From assembly GCA_016584305.1 (NCBI GenBank), contig JACEEZ010013404.1, positions 7,501 through 71,500 of the forward strand: a stretch of DNA of 64,000 bases, given 5' to 3'. Of the stretch, positions 21,901 to 36,588 are shown in pieces. A model generated the notes under the pieces. It was not told where the DNA came from, made no database searches, and was given only the letters and a program-made list of their open reading frames with translations. Position numbers and translations under genes: made by a program. This DNA comes from Chionoecetes opilio (Eukaryota; Arthropoda; Malacostraca; Decapoda; Majidae). How positions within the stretch are numbered: position 1 is the stretch's first letter; each line of letters begins with the position of its first letter.

Positions 21901-24900
21901 AGGGAGGGGAGGGACGGGACGGGACGGGACGGGACGGGGAGGGACGGGACGGGACGGGGATGGACGGGACGGGACGGGACGGGACGGGACGGGACGGGAC
22001 GGGACGGGACGGGACGGGGAGGGACGGGACGGGACGGGATGGACGGGACGGGACGGGACGGGGAGGGACGGGACGGGACGGGATGGGACGGAACGGGACG
22101 GGACGGGACGGGACGGGGAGGGACGGGACGGGACGGGACGGGACGGGACGGGACGGGACGGGACGGGACGGGGAGGGACGGGACGGGACGGGGATGGACG
22201 GGACGGGACGGGACGGGACGGGACGGGGAGGGACGGGACGGGACGGGATGGGACGGGATGGGACGGAACGGGACGGGACGGGACGGGACGGGATATTATT
22301 ATGCAAAAAAAAATAAACACGGGCAACGCCGGGTATCCTGCTAGTCCTATATATATTTGACCATCAGCCGCTGAGTATGTGAATTCGCTTGTGACGCGAA
22401 TAACGACTATAGAAGGGAGTTGTGAAATAAAACCCACACACACACACACAGGGGTACTCCGTAGTGTAGAGGTAGCACGCTCGGCTCACAACCGAGAAGT
22501 CCCGGGTTCGATTCCCGGGCGGAGCGGAGACAGATGGGCTGTTTCCTTAAAACCCGAGCCCCTGTCCACCCAGCAGTGAATGGGTACCGGGTGTTAGCCG
22601 GGGGTTGTGACCCGCCTCCCGGGGTGATGGCTTCCCCCGACACTAACTAAGGATGAAAGATAAGAATGTTGATATGGAGACGGGGCCATACGAGTGCAGC
22701 TCAGACCCTGTCAAATACAACTAGATGAATACAACTAGATATACACACACACACACACTATCCAACGGCCGAGGGTTAACCAGCAGGTGTTGGGTAGGTA
22801 CTACTCTTCTCCATTTCACTGATGATTTTGGAGACTTCCAAAATCGGATTGTGGTCTCAAACAAACTCCACAAATGCCTTATTAACTGGACCACACCAGA
22901 ACTATTAACCTTTTCTTGTCCCCGGACGCTGACTTAGAATTAAGATTTACAAATAACTCCTCTATAAGATGTGGTCTATGAAAAAAAGGAAAACAAGAAA
23001 AGAAAAAAAAAACCCAGTGAAAGAAAACCCCCAAGGAGCTGCCCTTGCCAAGACTTTACCTATAAACCTACGTATATCTACGTTTACGTTTCAATGTTTT
23101 TCTTTTTTTTACATCAAGAAGGACTGACCAAGAGGGAAAAAAAGAGGTAACAAAACCCCCGCTAAGTTGCCAGTCCCTACCAGTAAGACGCCTTAAGCCG
23201 CGGTCACACGAGCAACTTTTCTGGCAATATTCAGTTGAAGCAATGTATTGCCGTGTTTTGGTCACACGGACTTTCACAGAGGTAGCCGAGTTTTAATGCC
23301 AATTTCGGCTTCTCAAGCCGTATCTGAAGAAGCGTCTTTGGAAAAATAGGGATAAATAGGGAGAAACTGGTTCACAAATAGGGTGGTGAATGATTGAAAT
23401 GGATTCTTGTGTATGGAAGCGCGTCAGTGTGAATAAACATCAAACATCAAACATCAGTGATCAACAATAAGTTTGTCCAGTTCAGTATCCCCTAAAAAAT
23501 TCAGTTATTAATAGACAGCCAACAAAGAAAATAGAAAAGCATCCCTAACTCATGAACATTTTCCTAAGTGTATTATATCCTTCAAAATGTTTAAAAAAAT
23601 GTACAAGACTTCACAATTCGTATTGTACTCGGTTCTTGCCACTATTTAGGTGTTTATTTTAGCTTCTGTATATTGAATTAGAGCGTGCATTAAAAATAAA
23701 TGTCAAATAATATCCGTTGGTGGAAGAAATTTCAGCAATTTGCTTGCCGAGAAAGACAGACATGTCGGTCTTCAAAAAACAGCGCAATTATAGCCGAGTT
23801 TGGGCCGCGTTTGTGTTGCTGGCTGTAATATTGCCAGAAAAGTTGCTCGTGTGACCGCGGCTTTAATCGGCGAAGGACGAGCGAGCCCGTAGAAACCCGC
23901 CGCACGTGCGCACGTGCGGCGTCACCTGGAGTTTGACCTGTATGACATTGCTAGGTGTGTGGTCACAAACTACACACCAAATTTCAACTTAGTCGGTACA
24001 GCCGTTTCTCAGCTATAGCAAGATAACGTTGTCTGACACCCCTCACGCGGCACGCGCCACGCTGACCCCTCACGTGAGACAAAACATGTCAAGCACAAAA
24101 GGGATTGAATGGGGCTACCAGATGGCGAAGACTGCTTGTCAATCGGAAGCGGGATTCCAAAGATATAAGCTCCTGAAAAACGTGATGGTCTCGGGTCGGG
24201 TCGGCCGCTTGATTGTGAGAAAAATCCCGTATCCAGTGAGGACTCGCGAGCGCTTCGCACTCGCTCGTAATAAATAAAACAGTAAGAAGATAAAGAAAGG
24301 GGGGTGGGCCAATTTAGTTTGGGAGGTGTCTTGTCACTTGTTCGGAAGGTATCCATCCATACACAAGGAAGTTTACTCATGGACAGCCATTTGTTCCCGG
24401 AGCTTTCTTTATATCATATCACCTTCAGGTAGACTACTTAGGTATTAAGTGAGGTGCTCGTAAATATATACTTGTCTCTCTCCTCCCTATAAACAATATA
24501 TCATATCTCCAAAAGTAATGATTTGCGACGGAAGCTCATATAGCGAAAGTTACCTAGAATCCAATAAGGTAAACAGAAATCATGCTCCCAATTGTGTAGG
24601 GAATTCTGGCCCTAGTGTAAAATAATACTCTGAAGCATGAAGAAAGGACACTTGAAGAACTAAAGAGAAAATATACCTCGGCGATGGCCAGCCTCTTGGT
24701 GATGGAGGTCTCGTCACCGGTGGTCCAGTCGTGCTCTCCGATGAGGATCTCAGTCATGGACATAGTCGTACTGAAAGAGGTCGTTTAAGAACAACATAAG
24801 AATATAAAAAGATAAGGAAGCTACAAGAGGCTGGGAGACCTACACGTGGTAGTTCCTGTTACTTAACACTACCTACATCCACTTTTCATCCCTATCCATG

Positions 24901-27900
24901 AAATTATCCAGCCTCCTTTTAAAGCTCCCTATTGACGTTTAGGCCAATGATTTAGTTTACGTGTTATATTAGAGGACTAATATAAGCAGGATACAGATAA
25001 TATAAATTTCAGGAAACACATCAAATAATAAATGGTAGGAAACAGGATGAAAACACAGTATAATAACATATACAAGGTAAGCAGACTTGTATGAGCCAAT
25101 GCATATTTTCAGAATATTGTATCACTTTCCTTCATCCTCCTCCTCTTAACCATTATCAATTATAAGTACTCATATTCTGCCAATGGGCGGTCACGGGAAT
25201 CTAATAACTGGATGTATAACTGTATGTAATTATCAATGTAATAACGGGAATGTAATATTTGTATGTGTTCGTCGAAGCCAATGGGGTATCGTATCATATA
25301 TCATACCCAGATCATGGGGTAATTTTGAACCTTTCAGATCCGTTTTCCCGTTGTGATAGAGGTATTTAAAATGTTTAACATTTAAAAATTTTAACTTGTT
25401 GAAATACTAGTTTTGTGTTAAAATACCTGTTGAAATACTAGTTTTGTGTTAAAATACCTGTTGAAATACTAGTTTTGTGTTAAAATACCTGTTGAAATAC
25501 TAGTTTTGTGTTGAAATACCTGTTGAAATACTAGTTTTGTGTTGAAATACCTGTTGAAATACTAGTTTTGTGTTGAAATACCTGTTGAAATACTAGTTTT
25601 GTGTTGAAATACTTGTTGAAATACAAGTTTTGTGTTGAAATACCTGTTGAAATACTAGTTGTGTTGAAATACTTGTTGAAATACTAGTTGTGTTGAAATA
25701 CCTGTTGAAATACTAGTTTTGTGTTGAAATACCTGTTGAAATACTAGTTTTGTGTTGAAATACTTGTTTTGAGTTGAAATACTTGTTATAATACTAGTTT
25801 TGTGTGTTGAGGGACCTGTGGGAACACACATGCCTTATATACGTGACTACTGAAGCAGCACATTACCTATTGACGCAGTGAGCGGCGGAAACAATCCACT
25901 GGTCGGAGAGGATTGAGCCGCCACAGTAAGGCCGGTTTTCCAGCTTGGAATAGAATGCAATCTGCCAAGGATACTCGTGCTTGACGGCCTCCCCGCCGCC
26001 GACTATCCGGGTGACACTGTTGCGTACACCACACACTGTGGGCGTGACATAGGGATTTGGAGGCAGTGTGACATGGTGGTACATGGGCGGGAGGAGGCTT
26101 GGAGGCAGTGTGACATGGTGGTACGTGGGCGAGTCGGCAGTCACTACATGTATGTGTGCGTACGTGTGAGAGTGTGCTCAAGAAATTAAGACATGCAGTT
26201 AATGTGGCATAATAAATCCATACGATGTTCTTATATTAGTTCAAAGTAAGTTCAAGGACAAAATGAAGTATGTAATAAGGAAACAGGTGTATGTTGTTGT
26301 GTACCAATGGTCATTTAGAACGTATAAGGTATGTATACTATTATTGTATAGGTATAAGTAAGGTAAGGAAGTACAAGGGCGTGGGCTGTATAAGGGCGTG
26401 ATGAATGGTTAGCTATATAGTAAACTGCCTTCAAAGACACCAAGGAAGAAAGCCAAAAAGTACCAAGTATAGAGAAGCAACATCCGAATGATCCTCAACA
26501 ATATTTCCTGCTGTTCTAAGAGTTATTTTCCAAAAGTCATCGGTGAAAGTTTGATTGGGAAATGAAAATAATTGACAAAAGTATCTAAACCATCTAAGAT
26601 TTCTCGACGACATCGTTTTAGTCTCAGGGACAGCAATAAAAGTGTACAAGAAAGGATCTCTGACATAAGCCTTTTTTTTCTTCTACTTTTACATCATAAG
26701 GACCTAGCCGAAAAAAAAGTAATAAAAAGGTCGTTAGATGCCAGAACTTATAAAGCAGCGAGTAGGAGACTGCCAAAAATGGGGGTGGGTCAATTTAGTT
26801 GGGGAGGCTTCTTGACCTTCATGTTTTGAAAAAAAGTCATAGGAAGGTTGAAAAATAGAAACAGAAAGAGAGTTCCAGAGTTTGCCAGTGAAAGGGATGA
26901 AAGAGTTGGGATACTGGTTAACTCCTGCATTCGTAAGATGGACAGAATAGGGATGAGAATGAATAGAAAGTCTTGTTGAGCGAGGCCGCGGGAGGGGGGG
27001 AGGCATGCAGTTAGCAAGTTCAGAAAGAGCAGTAAGCATGAAAATAACGGTAGAAGATAGCAAGGAAAGCAACATTGCGGCGGTGATTTAAAGATTGAAG
27101 ACAGTCAGTCAGAGGAGGGGAGTTGATGATGAGACGAAATATGAAATTACCCTAGAGCAGTGGTTCTCAAACTTTTTGGCATCGTTACCCCCGGCAGTGC
27201 TCTGATAGGTCACCATTACCCCTACCCCATTCCTCTTCAGTTATGTGAAGTTGGAAAGAAAAATATTGGAATGCTTAATTTTTTATGCATTTTATATGTA
27301 AGAAATCAAATTTACTTAAGAAATACAGAATTTAGATATTATTCCTTTGACAAAAACATAAACTTAAAACATTGTTCCTTGCATTACAAATTGGAAATAT
27401 AGCATTATTTATTTGGTAATTAATAGAAACTAGACATTACTGCTGCATTATTAATGTGAAACATGGTATTGTTTGTCCTTTAATAAAATATCAGTGCAAG
27501 GGTCTGTAGATGATAGTGCACATCGCATATCAGCATCTGCGTCTTTCAGCTGGTTTCTGGCTTTGGTTTTAATACAAACTAAAGCCGAGAAACCAGCCTC
27601 GCAACGATAAGTTGTGGCAAAAGGGATGAGCACATTAAGAGGTCTCTGTGAGAGAAAGGGATATTCCTTCTCCAGTTTGGCCCAAAAAGTAGTCAACTCT
27701 TCATTCTGATAATGATTCCAGGGTTTTATCTTCTCTTAATGCAGAAATTCCAACTTTGTTGCTGTGTCACTGTCCTCGATCACCTCTTCATCAACAGTCA
27801 ATGGTTTAGTTACCCAAGCTCTCTTGCCTCGCCTATCAAGGTCAGGAAAGTAACGGCTGATTGTCTCAATCCTAAGACTAAGATGCTCTTCAATAAGATC

Positions 27901-30900
27901 AACAAATGAACATTCTTCTCCGCTACTGGTTAGTAGTGCTGTCAGTTCTGAAAAGACTGTCATGTCACCAGCCTGAATACGACGCTGATAAAGCTGAATT
28001 TTTCTCTGAAAAGCAGCAACTTTATCTTGGGTGCCTAATACATTTACATTACTTCCCTGAGGTGATAAGTTCAAGGAGTTTACATCTCCAAAGAAATATG
28101 CAAGGTAGGCAACTTTCAACATGAACTCTTCACTCTTCATTTTCTCATGTAGATTTACATATTTGGCAGTTTTTTCATTTCAAAGAAAGGAGCTATTTCC
28201 TCTTTTAACTCAAGAAAGCGATGCAAAACCTTACCCTGAGATAACCATCTCACTTAAGTGTGAAATAAAAGCACATTGTGGATTGCTCCTATTTCTTGAC
28301 AAAGTTTTGAATATTCTTGAGTTCACGGCACTCCCGTGAACACACTCTGATAGGGTTAACTATTCACTACATCTGACAAAACATCTGCAAGATCATTATG
28401 AAGAGTTTTCATAGCTAATGCATGGCGTTGAATCATACAGTGTGTGAACTGAACGTGCGGAGCGATATTTCTCACTCACGCTTGAAACACTGAATGGACT
28501 CCGGTCATTGAAAGTCTGTACAAATTCCAGCTAGTTTTGCCAGTCAATACCGTTATCTTTAAAAAACTTTTCAAATAGTTCAAACACGTCCTTGCCCAGT
28601 GTGGTTGTGGTTGTAGCAAGAGGTTCCGAAAACAAGTAATCCTCTTTAACTAAATGTCCTTTCATATGGCGAGCATATAAAAGCAGTTGTGAATATTAAG
28701 ACACGTCAGTAGATTCATCGAGTTGAATGGCAAAGGAAGGGCTGCTCTTTATTTCCGTTGTTACCTGCTCAAGAATGTCACTACTCATCTTGGTGATGCG
28801 TCTTTTCACTGTGTCATTAGAGGTTGGAATCAGCTTCATCTTTTTTGCTTGTTCCTCGTCAAGCACAAGCCTTGTGTCTTCGATCCAGCATGGTATAAGG
28901 AGGTCCTCACCAATAGGGTGAGCTTTTTCAATTATGGCAATGTGCAAGGAAATTGCATACGAAGCTCGAACAGCAGATTAATTTTGTCGTGCATATTGAC
29001 CACCTGAATCAAATTTTGTTGACTTTAACAACTTTTGCTCCTTTCTTTCAAAATAGGCAATATCCTTCTCTTTTAATTCACCACGACATCGTCCGAAGTG
29101 GTCTCTTAGCTTACTTGGCTTCATACTTTCTGCCGTCAAAACCTTCAAGTAAATTACACACTGCGGCTTCTCAACCGATTTATCACCTATGCTGGTAAAT
29201 CCCCACTGGAGGAAGGCTTTATTGTAGGAGCGTTTCTTACTGGGTGCCATCGTGAACTCGTTCCGTGATACCTAAACATATTTTTAATGTAATGAACCTA
29301 CAGTTTTAGTTAACCAATGGAGCAACCAACCACACTATAGCAAAAACACATGGCTAACGCAAATCAAACTCATGAGCCAGACGAACCCACGACCCAATAT
29401 ACAGAGATGCGCGATACTCCGAGTTAGATGCTTGTACAGTACAAAATGTACAGTAGGCCTACTACCTGTCGCTCATGTGTTCGGATCCTCCCGTCCTATT
29501 AACTATGTTATGTACAGTCATGAACCACAATCTCGACCACACACAGGTAGGTAAGGGGTTGCAGACATGTGCCCTTTCCCCCACCCCGGTGAGGGTGTGG
29601 CGGACAGGGAGGGAGAGGGCAATGGAGGCGAATGGAGGAATGGTAGAAGCAGGAGGAGGAGGAAGGGTAGTGTCGCTCGCTCACTCTCGCGTGTCCCTGG
29701 CTTAAACCAACGAATGCCTATTTTACACCTTACTACATTAATTACTTTTCCTGTACTGCAATCAAAAGAATAATCAAGAAGCAAAATTACCTCATCAACC
29801 GTAGAACACTCACTGAAGAGTTCGTAGCAATCAACAAAATGATCTCCTACAGGGCTGGCTCATGATGTTTCGCTCGCTTACATCACAATGACTCGTCATG
29901 GCATTCCCATTTTCTTTCGGGCTTACATTAATTGAAGAAAACGAATGCTGGGGTTATTACTTGCATAATTATGATAAATATTAGTATTAGTTTATTGACC
30001 TCTGTATTATATATTTATTTATTTATTTATTATTATTATTATATACACATTTACTCCAAAGAACGATTACTATTAGAAAGTGCCTCGTTACCCCAAAAAA
30101 CGGCTTCATTACCCCCAGTTTGAGAACCACTGCCCTAGTATAGAGCAAAACATTACAAAAGAATAAAACAAAATTTGATTCACGAAGTTGATGAAAATAG
30201 TAACTTTGGTATCATAACAATATCGGTAGAGATCGCGAAAGCAAAGCCAAAGCCAAGCCAAAGCCAAGCCAAGCCAAAACGCATTAATGTAGGCAATTTG
30301 TCATCCTCTTCCTTAACTCTGTGGCTCTTTTGTCCATAACACCAAAGAACACATAGAAAATGAAGCAAGCACCAAAACAGAGAGACTATCATAGAAGAAA
30401 CGAATGAGAAAATGAAAAAAAAGGGGGCAGGTTATTATGATGGAACAAAAAGTAATAACAACAAAAATAGAATTGACCGAAAAAGAGACATGACCGAAAA
30501 AGAGACATGACCGAAAGGGAAAAAAGAGGAAAACCCAAAAGTAAGAAAACTAGACCTATACGTATACATTTAAAGAAACAACTAATGACATCACTTTTAG
30601 TAAGCCTGAAGAATGACTGAATCTTAGTACACTCTTAGAAAAGAAGGGTAGGAAAAGGGTGTTTGTAGTGATGAAATACTGCTACCCTTTTTCTACCCCT
30701 ACAAATATACCCTTTTGCAACCCTAAATATACCCTTTTCCAACCCCAAATATACCCTTTCTCAACCCTCTCGTCTAAAAAGGGTAGATAAAGGGTAGATG
30801 AAGGGTATAATCGGCAGCATCTACCCTCCAGCCTGGACATAGGGTATAAAAAGGGTAGTGATGGTGCGATGTAACAATTCTACCCTTAATATACCCCTCA

Positions 30901-33900
30901 TTTCTGAGTGCGTATAGTTGTGTCATGCACCAGGAACGTCCCACGGAACGACGCCCTGGCGATATGAGTAATTCTGACGGTGTGAAACTTACTGCACGAT
31001 GCGCCGCTGGGAGTGGTGGCGTCGGGGGTGGAGGCCATGAATGTTGTGCCGCCGTCTGTAGGGTTAGAGAGTATGCGGAGGTGAAAGAGAAGGTAGGAAG
31101 GGTCCTGACTGACTGACTGGCTGACTGAATGGCTAACTGACTAACAATAGTGAACCTGACTGCTGGCTGACTGACTGTGACTGAATGGCTAACTGACTAA
31201 CAATAGTGAACCTGACTGACTGACTGACTGAATGGCTAACTGACTAACAACACGGAACCTGACTGCTGGCTGACTGACTGACTGAATGGCTAACTGACCA
31301 ACAATAGTGAACCTGACTGACTGAATGACTGAATGGCTAACTGACTAACAATAGTAAACCTGACTGGCTGGCTGACTGACTGAATGGCTAAATGACTAAC
31401 AATAATAAACCTGACTGGCTGACTGACTGACTAACTGACAGACTGAATGGAGAACTGATTAACATTAGTGAACTTGACTGACAGACTCGCTGATCAACTG
31501 ACTGACTAGACAACCATGAACCTGGTTTGGGTGATGACTGTCTGACTGACCGACTGACTGGCAGTGACGTCACCAGAGTTTGAAGCTTGGGAGAGGTTGA
31601 GCCCCCGAACCCTGTCTGGTAAATTTAATATAATTGATATTGTAATTTCGCTTATTAATCTCGCTCTTGTATAATTAAATTGCATAAAAAAGTGCCATTC
31701 ATGAATGTTTGATTTAGAATTAGAAGACTCTTGGAAGTTCTTGATAGTTTTTCACTCAAAGCTATCGTCATTTTTGGGAGGCAGAGAATTCAGTTAGAGG
31801 GGGAAGCTGAGACCTCTGTAGTCCTCCCTTGGTGACGCCGCTGCTGACTAACTGACTGGTTGACTGACTGATTGACTGACTTGCTGGTTTACTGACTGAC
31901 TGACTGTTTGACTGGTTGACTGACTGACTGGTTGACTGACTGGCTGACTGACTGGATGACTGACTGGTTGACTGACTTACTGGCCCACTGGTTGACTGAC
32001 TGACTGACCCACTGGTTGACTGACTGGATGACTGACTGACTGGCGTGAATAGTCTATTTTATTTAAGATGGTCAAAATGCACTAAGGAGGCCACGCCCCC
32101 TTGTACCTGATAGGCTGACGACACTACCCTCTAGTCTAGTCTACCCTCCTCCCTTCTCTTCGCCTCACGCTCTGTCAGTTCTCCCGCATCTTTCAGGGGA
32201 CCCTTAAGTAAAGTAAAGTCTAATTATTCATCACACTTTAACATAAGAACATAGGGAAGCTACAAGAGGCCTTAACAATTCCTATACTCTCTTTTTTGGT
32301 GTTTTTGATGAAACGTGCTTGGAAGGCCAACAGGCGTGCGTGTAGTGTAGTACAGGCCATCTTCACTACAATACAAAAAAATGCAGCACTGTGGTGTTGG
32401 TCTCCTTAACCCCTTCACGCCCAGATCTTTACGAGGCGGCGGACGCGGCCGCCAAGCGAGCCGCCAGCGGCCCCAGCGTCACCATGCACGTGCCTCCCAG
32501 CCTACAGCAGCTCAAGGCGCAGGCGAGACGGGCCGCAGCACACTGCGCTCACCAGACACACCGAGAGCTGGAGGCCAGGAAGAGGCAGGCGGCCTGGTAC
32601 GCTGCAGCCACCGACTACCACCCACTGGACGCCACCCAGCAACAACCCAGGGCAGATGGCGCACTACTGCAGCATGTGCGTCTGGGCTACTGCACCAGAG
32701 AGGAGTTGCAGGAGGACTTCGAGGGGCAAGTGTGCGACCACTGCGAGATGCACACCCGTCGCCCACTGGTGCACTACCTCCTGTCCTGCCCCGCCACCGC
32801 CCCCTTGAGGCCCGGCCCGGCCCCCGCCGCCCAGCCTGCAGGTGGGGGGCTGCTGAGTGGGCGTGAAGGCAGGGCCGCCCTCATGGTCCGCCACACCCCG
32901 AGAGACGTGATGTTGGGGGCTGCGACAACGCCCCCTCCCCGCTGACACATCAGTACCCACACCCCCCGCGCCCGGCAGGTGACCATGACGCAGGTGACTC
33001 ACCGTCACCACGCCTCCCGCGACCCTCCCGTACCTGACGGGATACCCTCCTCACTGGCGGGCTGATGCCCGCTTTGAACTTCTTTGCTCCTGCATATGCA
33101 TTTCTGTACATGCTTGTATTGTGTGTGTATGTCCTGTATGCTTAATTGTACAATAAACCTTTACAAAACAAAAAGATCTTTCCTTTGCTATAAAAATAAT
33201 CGTATGTTGTCAGCCATAAAATCATGAAAAGTAACTGATAACCAATTAGTGTGACAGGATCCAAAAGGCTATATCTATAAAATATTGCTTAAATCACTAA
33301 AATCGTTATGTACCATTGCAATGAAAATCACGTTCTGGGTCTCAAGGGGTTAAAGCATTTTGACCATGTATTAAATTAGACTAGTGCATCTCACCCTGTT
33401 TGGGCTGGATTCCGTCACCCCCACGGCTGGCGGCGCCCACACCGGCCCTGCTGCGACAAGTTTACAAGTTTATTGAGAAAAGTGGAGGGAATCACAAAGA
33501 AGGGGAGGCAAGTAGCTATACAAAAGATACAGAAAAAAAACAGAAACAGATCAAAGCGGGGAAGGTGGCCACAACATTAGCGCGATGACTGGATGCTGTA
33601 GAGCGTCTTGCCATGAACAAATTACCATGTACAGTTTTTTTTGTGTCAAATTAATGTATGAACTACTTGCTTATAATTTTGTTTTACCTTAAACATAGGC
33701 TCAATAATTGATAACGTAATTTGTTCCGGGGCATTTTTTAAGCAAATCTTACGGGGCGACATTCTTTGGATCTCCAGAAGGGTGGTAGTAGTCCTACCTG
33801 TTAAAACACAGCTTTTTGGTAATATCTTCTTCCCCATTTTGTATGTTGTGTCACCCCTCCCCTCCCTTTCCATGCTGTGTTTATGAATCTTCCAGTGGCA

Positions 33901-34722
33901 CCAACAAAATTTCACTACGGAAACAATTGACGGGTTTTAGATGGCTCCACAAGATGATATAGGCAATAATAGAAGAAATAGATATACATGAAGATCAAAA
34001 TTTTTATGCAGTAATAAGAATGTACTTCCGGATCTTACACACACACACTCAGAAATGGGGGGTATATTAAGGGTAGAATTGTTACATCGCACCATCACTA
34101 CTCTTTTTATACCCTATGTCCAGGCTGGAGGGTAGATGCTGCCGATTATACCCTTCATCTACCCTTTATCTACCCTTTTTAGACGAGAGGGTTGAGAAAG
34201 GGTATATTTGGGGTTGGAAAAGGGTATATTTAGGGTTGCAAAAGGGTATATTTGTAGGGGTAGAAAAAGGGTAGCAGTATTTCATCACTACAAACACCCT
34301 TTTCCTACCCTTCTTTTCTAAGAGTGCACAGACCTGATGAGCCATATTGCATCCCAGTAGGATTTTATGAATAAATATCTTGTCGCCCAGTAGCTTAAAA
34401 ATATCCTTACTGGGCGACAGTTTTCCATCATTGGGAGACCTTTTGGTCGCACAGTTATAATGCAAAAAAATGCACTGATTTGTTGGACCATATATCGTGG
34501 TTATTATGATTATATAAATTGTATGTTGTGGTCAATAAATATCTATCTATCTATCTATCTAGACCCCAGGTGTTTGTTTGTTATATCAGTAAAGAGAGAG
34601 ACGGGCTGGCCTACCTGGCGATGGGCAGGCGGCTCCGGGCGCTGGCGTCTCTCCACAGACACTGAAACAAAACACTGAAACATGACCTCCGATGCTTTGC
34701 TTGCCTGTGACGTGTTCTGATT

Positions 34723-34756
<34 letters not shown>

Positions 34757-35380
34757 ACACACACCGGGAACTGGGGAACTCCGTAGTGCAAGGCTTAGCA
34801 CGCTCGGCTCACAACCGAGAAGTCCCGGGTTCGATCCCCGGGCGGAGCGGAAACAGATGGGCTGTTTCCTTAAAACCCGAGCCTCTGTCCACCCAGCAGT
34901 GAATGGGTACCGGGTGTTAGCCGGGGTTTGTGACCTGGTCTCCGGGGTGCTGGCTTCGGCCAAAAACTAAGCACTAAGGATGAATGATAAAAATGTTGAT
35001 ATGGAGACGGGGCCATACGAGCGTTGCTCAGGCCCTGTAAAATACAACTAGATGAATAAAACTAGATGAATACACACACACACACACACACGCACACGCG
35101 CACACACACACACACACGGCAAACAAGAGAGCCCCGTTTTGTCTTCATACGTGGGTTTAAATCCCCGGCCTGTAGGAGACAATATGAGCTTGTCTCATTT
35201 CACGGCATAGCCTTGTACGTATTATCCTTGGTGTGGCCCGTGTTCACCTATACCAGCGGGGAATAGTGCGGGATGTAAGCCGAGGAATTCTGACCACCAT
35301 GTTCCCGACAGCAGCTGAGGGTGGCAATCCCTCACTCCTGTAAGGGTGAATGTGTGCGTGTGTGTGTGTGTGTGTGTGTG

Positions 35381-35417
<37 letters not shown>

Positions 35418-35445
35418 CAGTGTGTGTGTGTGTGTGTGTGTGTGA

Positions 35446-35500
<55 letters not shown>

Positions 35501-36533
35501 GTGAAAGGCCAGCTGGTCTACATCCAGAAGGATAAAACAGGTGTTAGGTATGAAAAAGAAAAAATATATATTAAATAAAAAATTATTATTATTCAAATCT
35601 AAATTACAACTATCTGGATGGAGCAGTGGTTAGCACGCTTGGCTGTCACCCAAGGACGAGGTTCGGATCCTTGGTCAATAATCAGAAGAATAAAAATGTA
35701 TGTAAAAAGAGAATACACAAGTAACACAGCGCGTGTGTACAGGAGTAAAGTCTGTCGCGCACAATTCAAAGCCTAGCTCGCGTCTGAAAATCTGTCCCTG
35801 AAAACGCGAGCAATTACAATATTCTGTTTACCTCGAGCAAGATAAGATAAGATTTTCATCCTATCTAGACACTTTGCAAGTACCAACTACAAGGTTATTG
35901 ACTATACAAAGCGCCGCCACGTCAGCACGAACTAGGCGGACTCGAACCGCTGACCGAATGCACAGGGACGCTGCACATTGCGAACTCACGTCTCTACCAA
36001 CCTTGCCACCCTGACGGGCTACCTCGAGCAAGGGAATGGGGTGTGTGTGAAGTCTTTAATTAACTCAAAGATTGGTCTGTATAGGGATCTTTAAAAGGAG
36101 GCTGGATAAATTCATAGATGGGGATGAAAGGTGGATGTAGGTAGTGTTAAGTAACAGGAACTACCATGTGTAGGTCTCGCGGCCTCTTGTAGCTGCTTCC
36201 TTATGTTCTTATGAGCTTCAAGCACTCTCAGGGATGGTAACAACTGGCGGTCACGTAACTACCGTGGCCATGAGTGAATGATAAACACACACACACACAC
36301 CACGGCTGTATACTGAAGGAGAAACTGATTTGAGAGGACACGAGAAGAATTAAGAAAAGTAAGATGCACAAACATACAAAGAAATACAGCTTTCCCCATA
36401 GAGGTACAGACGTGTGGAATGGATTGAAGGAAGATGTGGTAGAAGCAAAAAAATTGTAACTAGTAAAAGGCTGGACACATGGAGACAGGACCAAACCAGC
36501 TTAACTCAGGCCCTGTATGCAACAACTAAGTAA

Positions 36534-36588
<55 letters not shown>

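Larger units (their letters stand above)
32410..33349. mobile_element. piggyBac-type MITE, copy 3, split by a LINE
   Basis: Intact TTAA flanks (32,406-32,409, 33,350-33,353) and the family ends. The LINE at 32,431-33,173 sits inside, after CCCAGATCTTT. Confidence 0.9.

Noticed and set aside
21895..22449. Arg/Pro/Ser and Gly/Thr/Arg/Asp open frames in the GGGAC array as proteins
   Set aside because: Pure pentamer repeat inside a Helitron. All frames are open on both strands.
22452..22525. Functional tRNA-Val(CAC) gene
   Set aside because: A and B boxes and the anticodon arm are good, but the acceptor stem pairs imperfectly and the same head with the same SINE body recurs at several places, so it is a SINE head.
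25977..26189. Plus-strand 70-codon frame
   Set aside because: Antisense of protease exon 5 and the 46-bp duplication.
35612..35680. Functional tRNA-Asp gene
   Set aside because: No complete acceptor stem and only a loose T arm.
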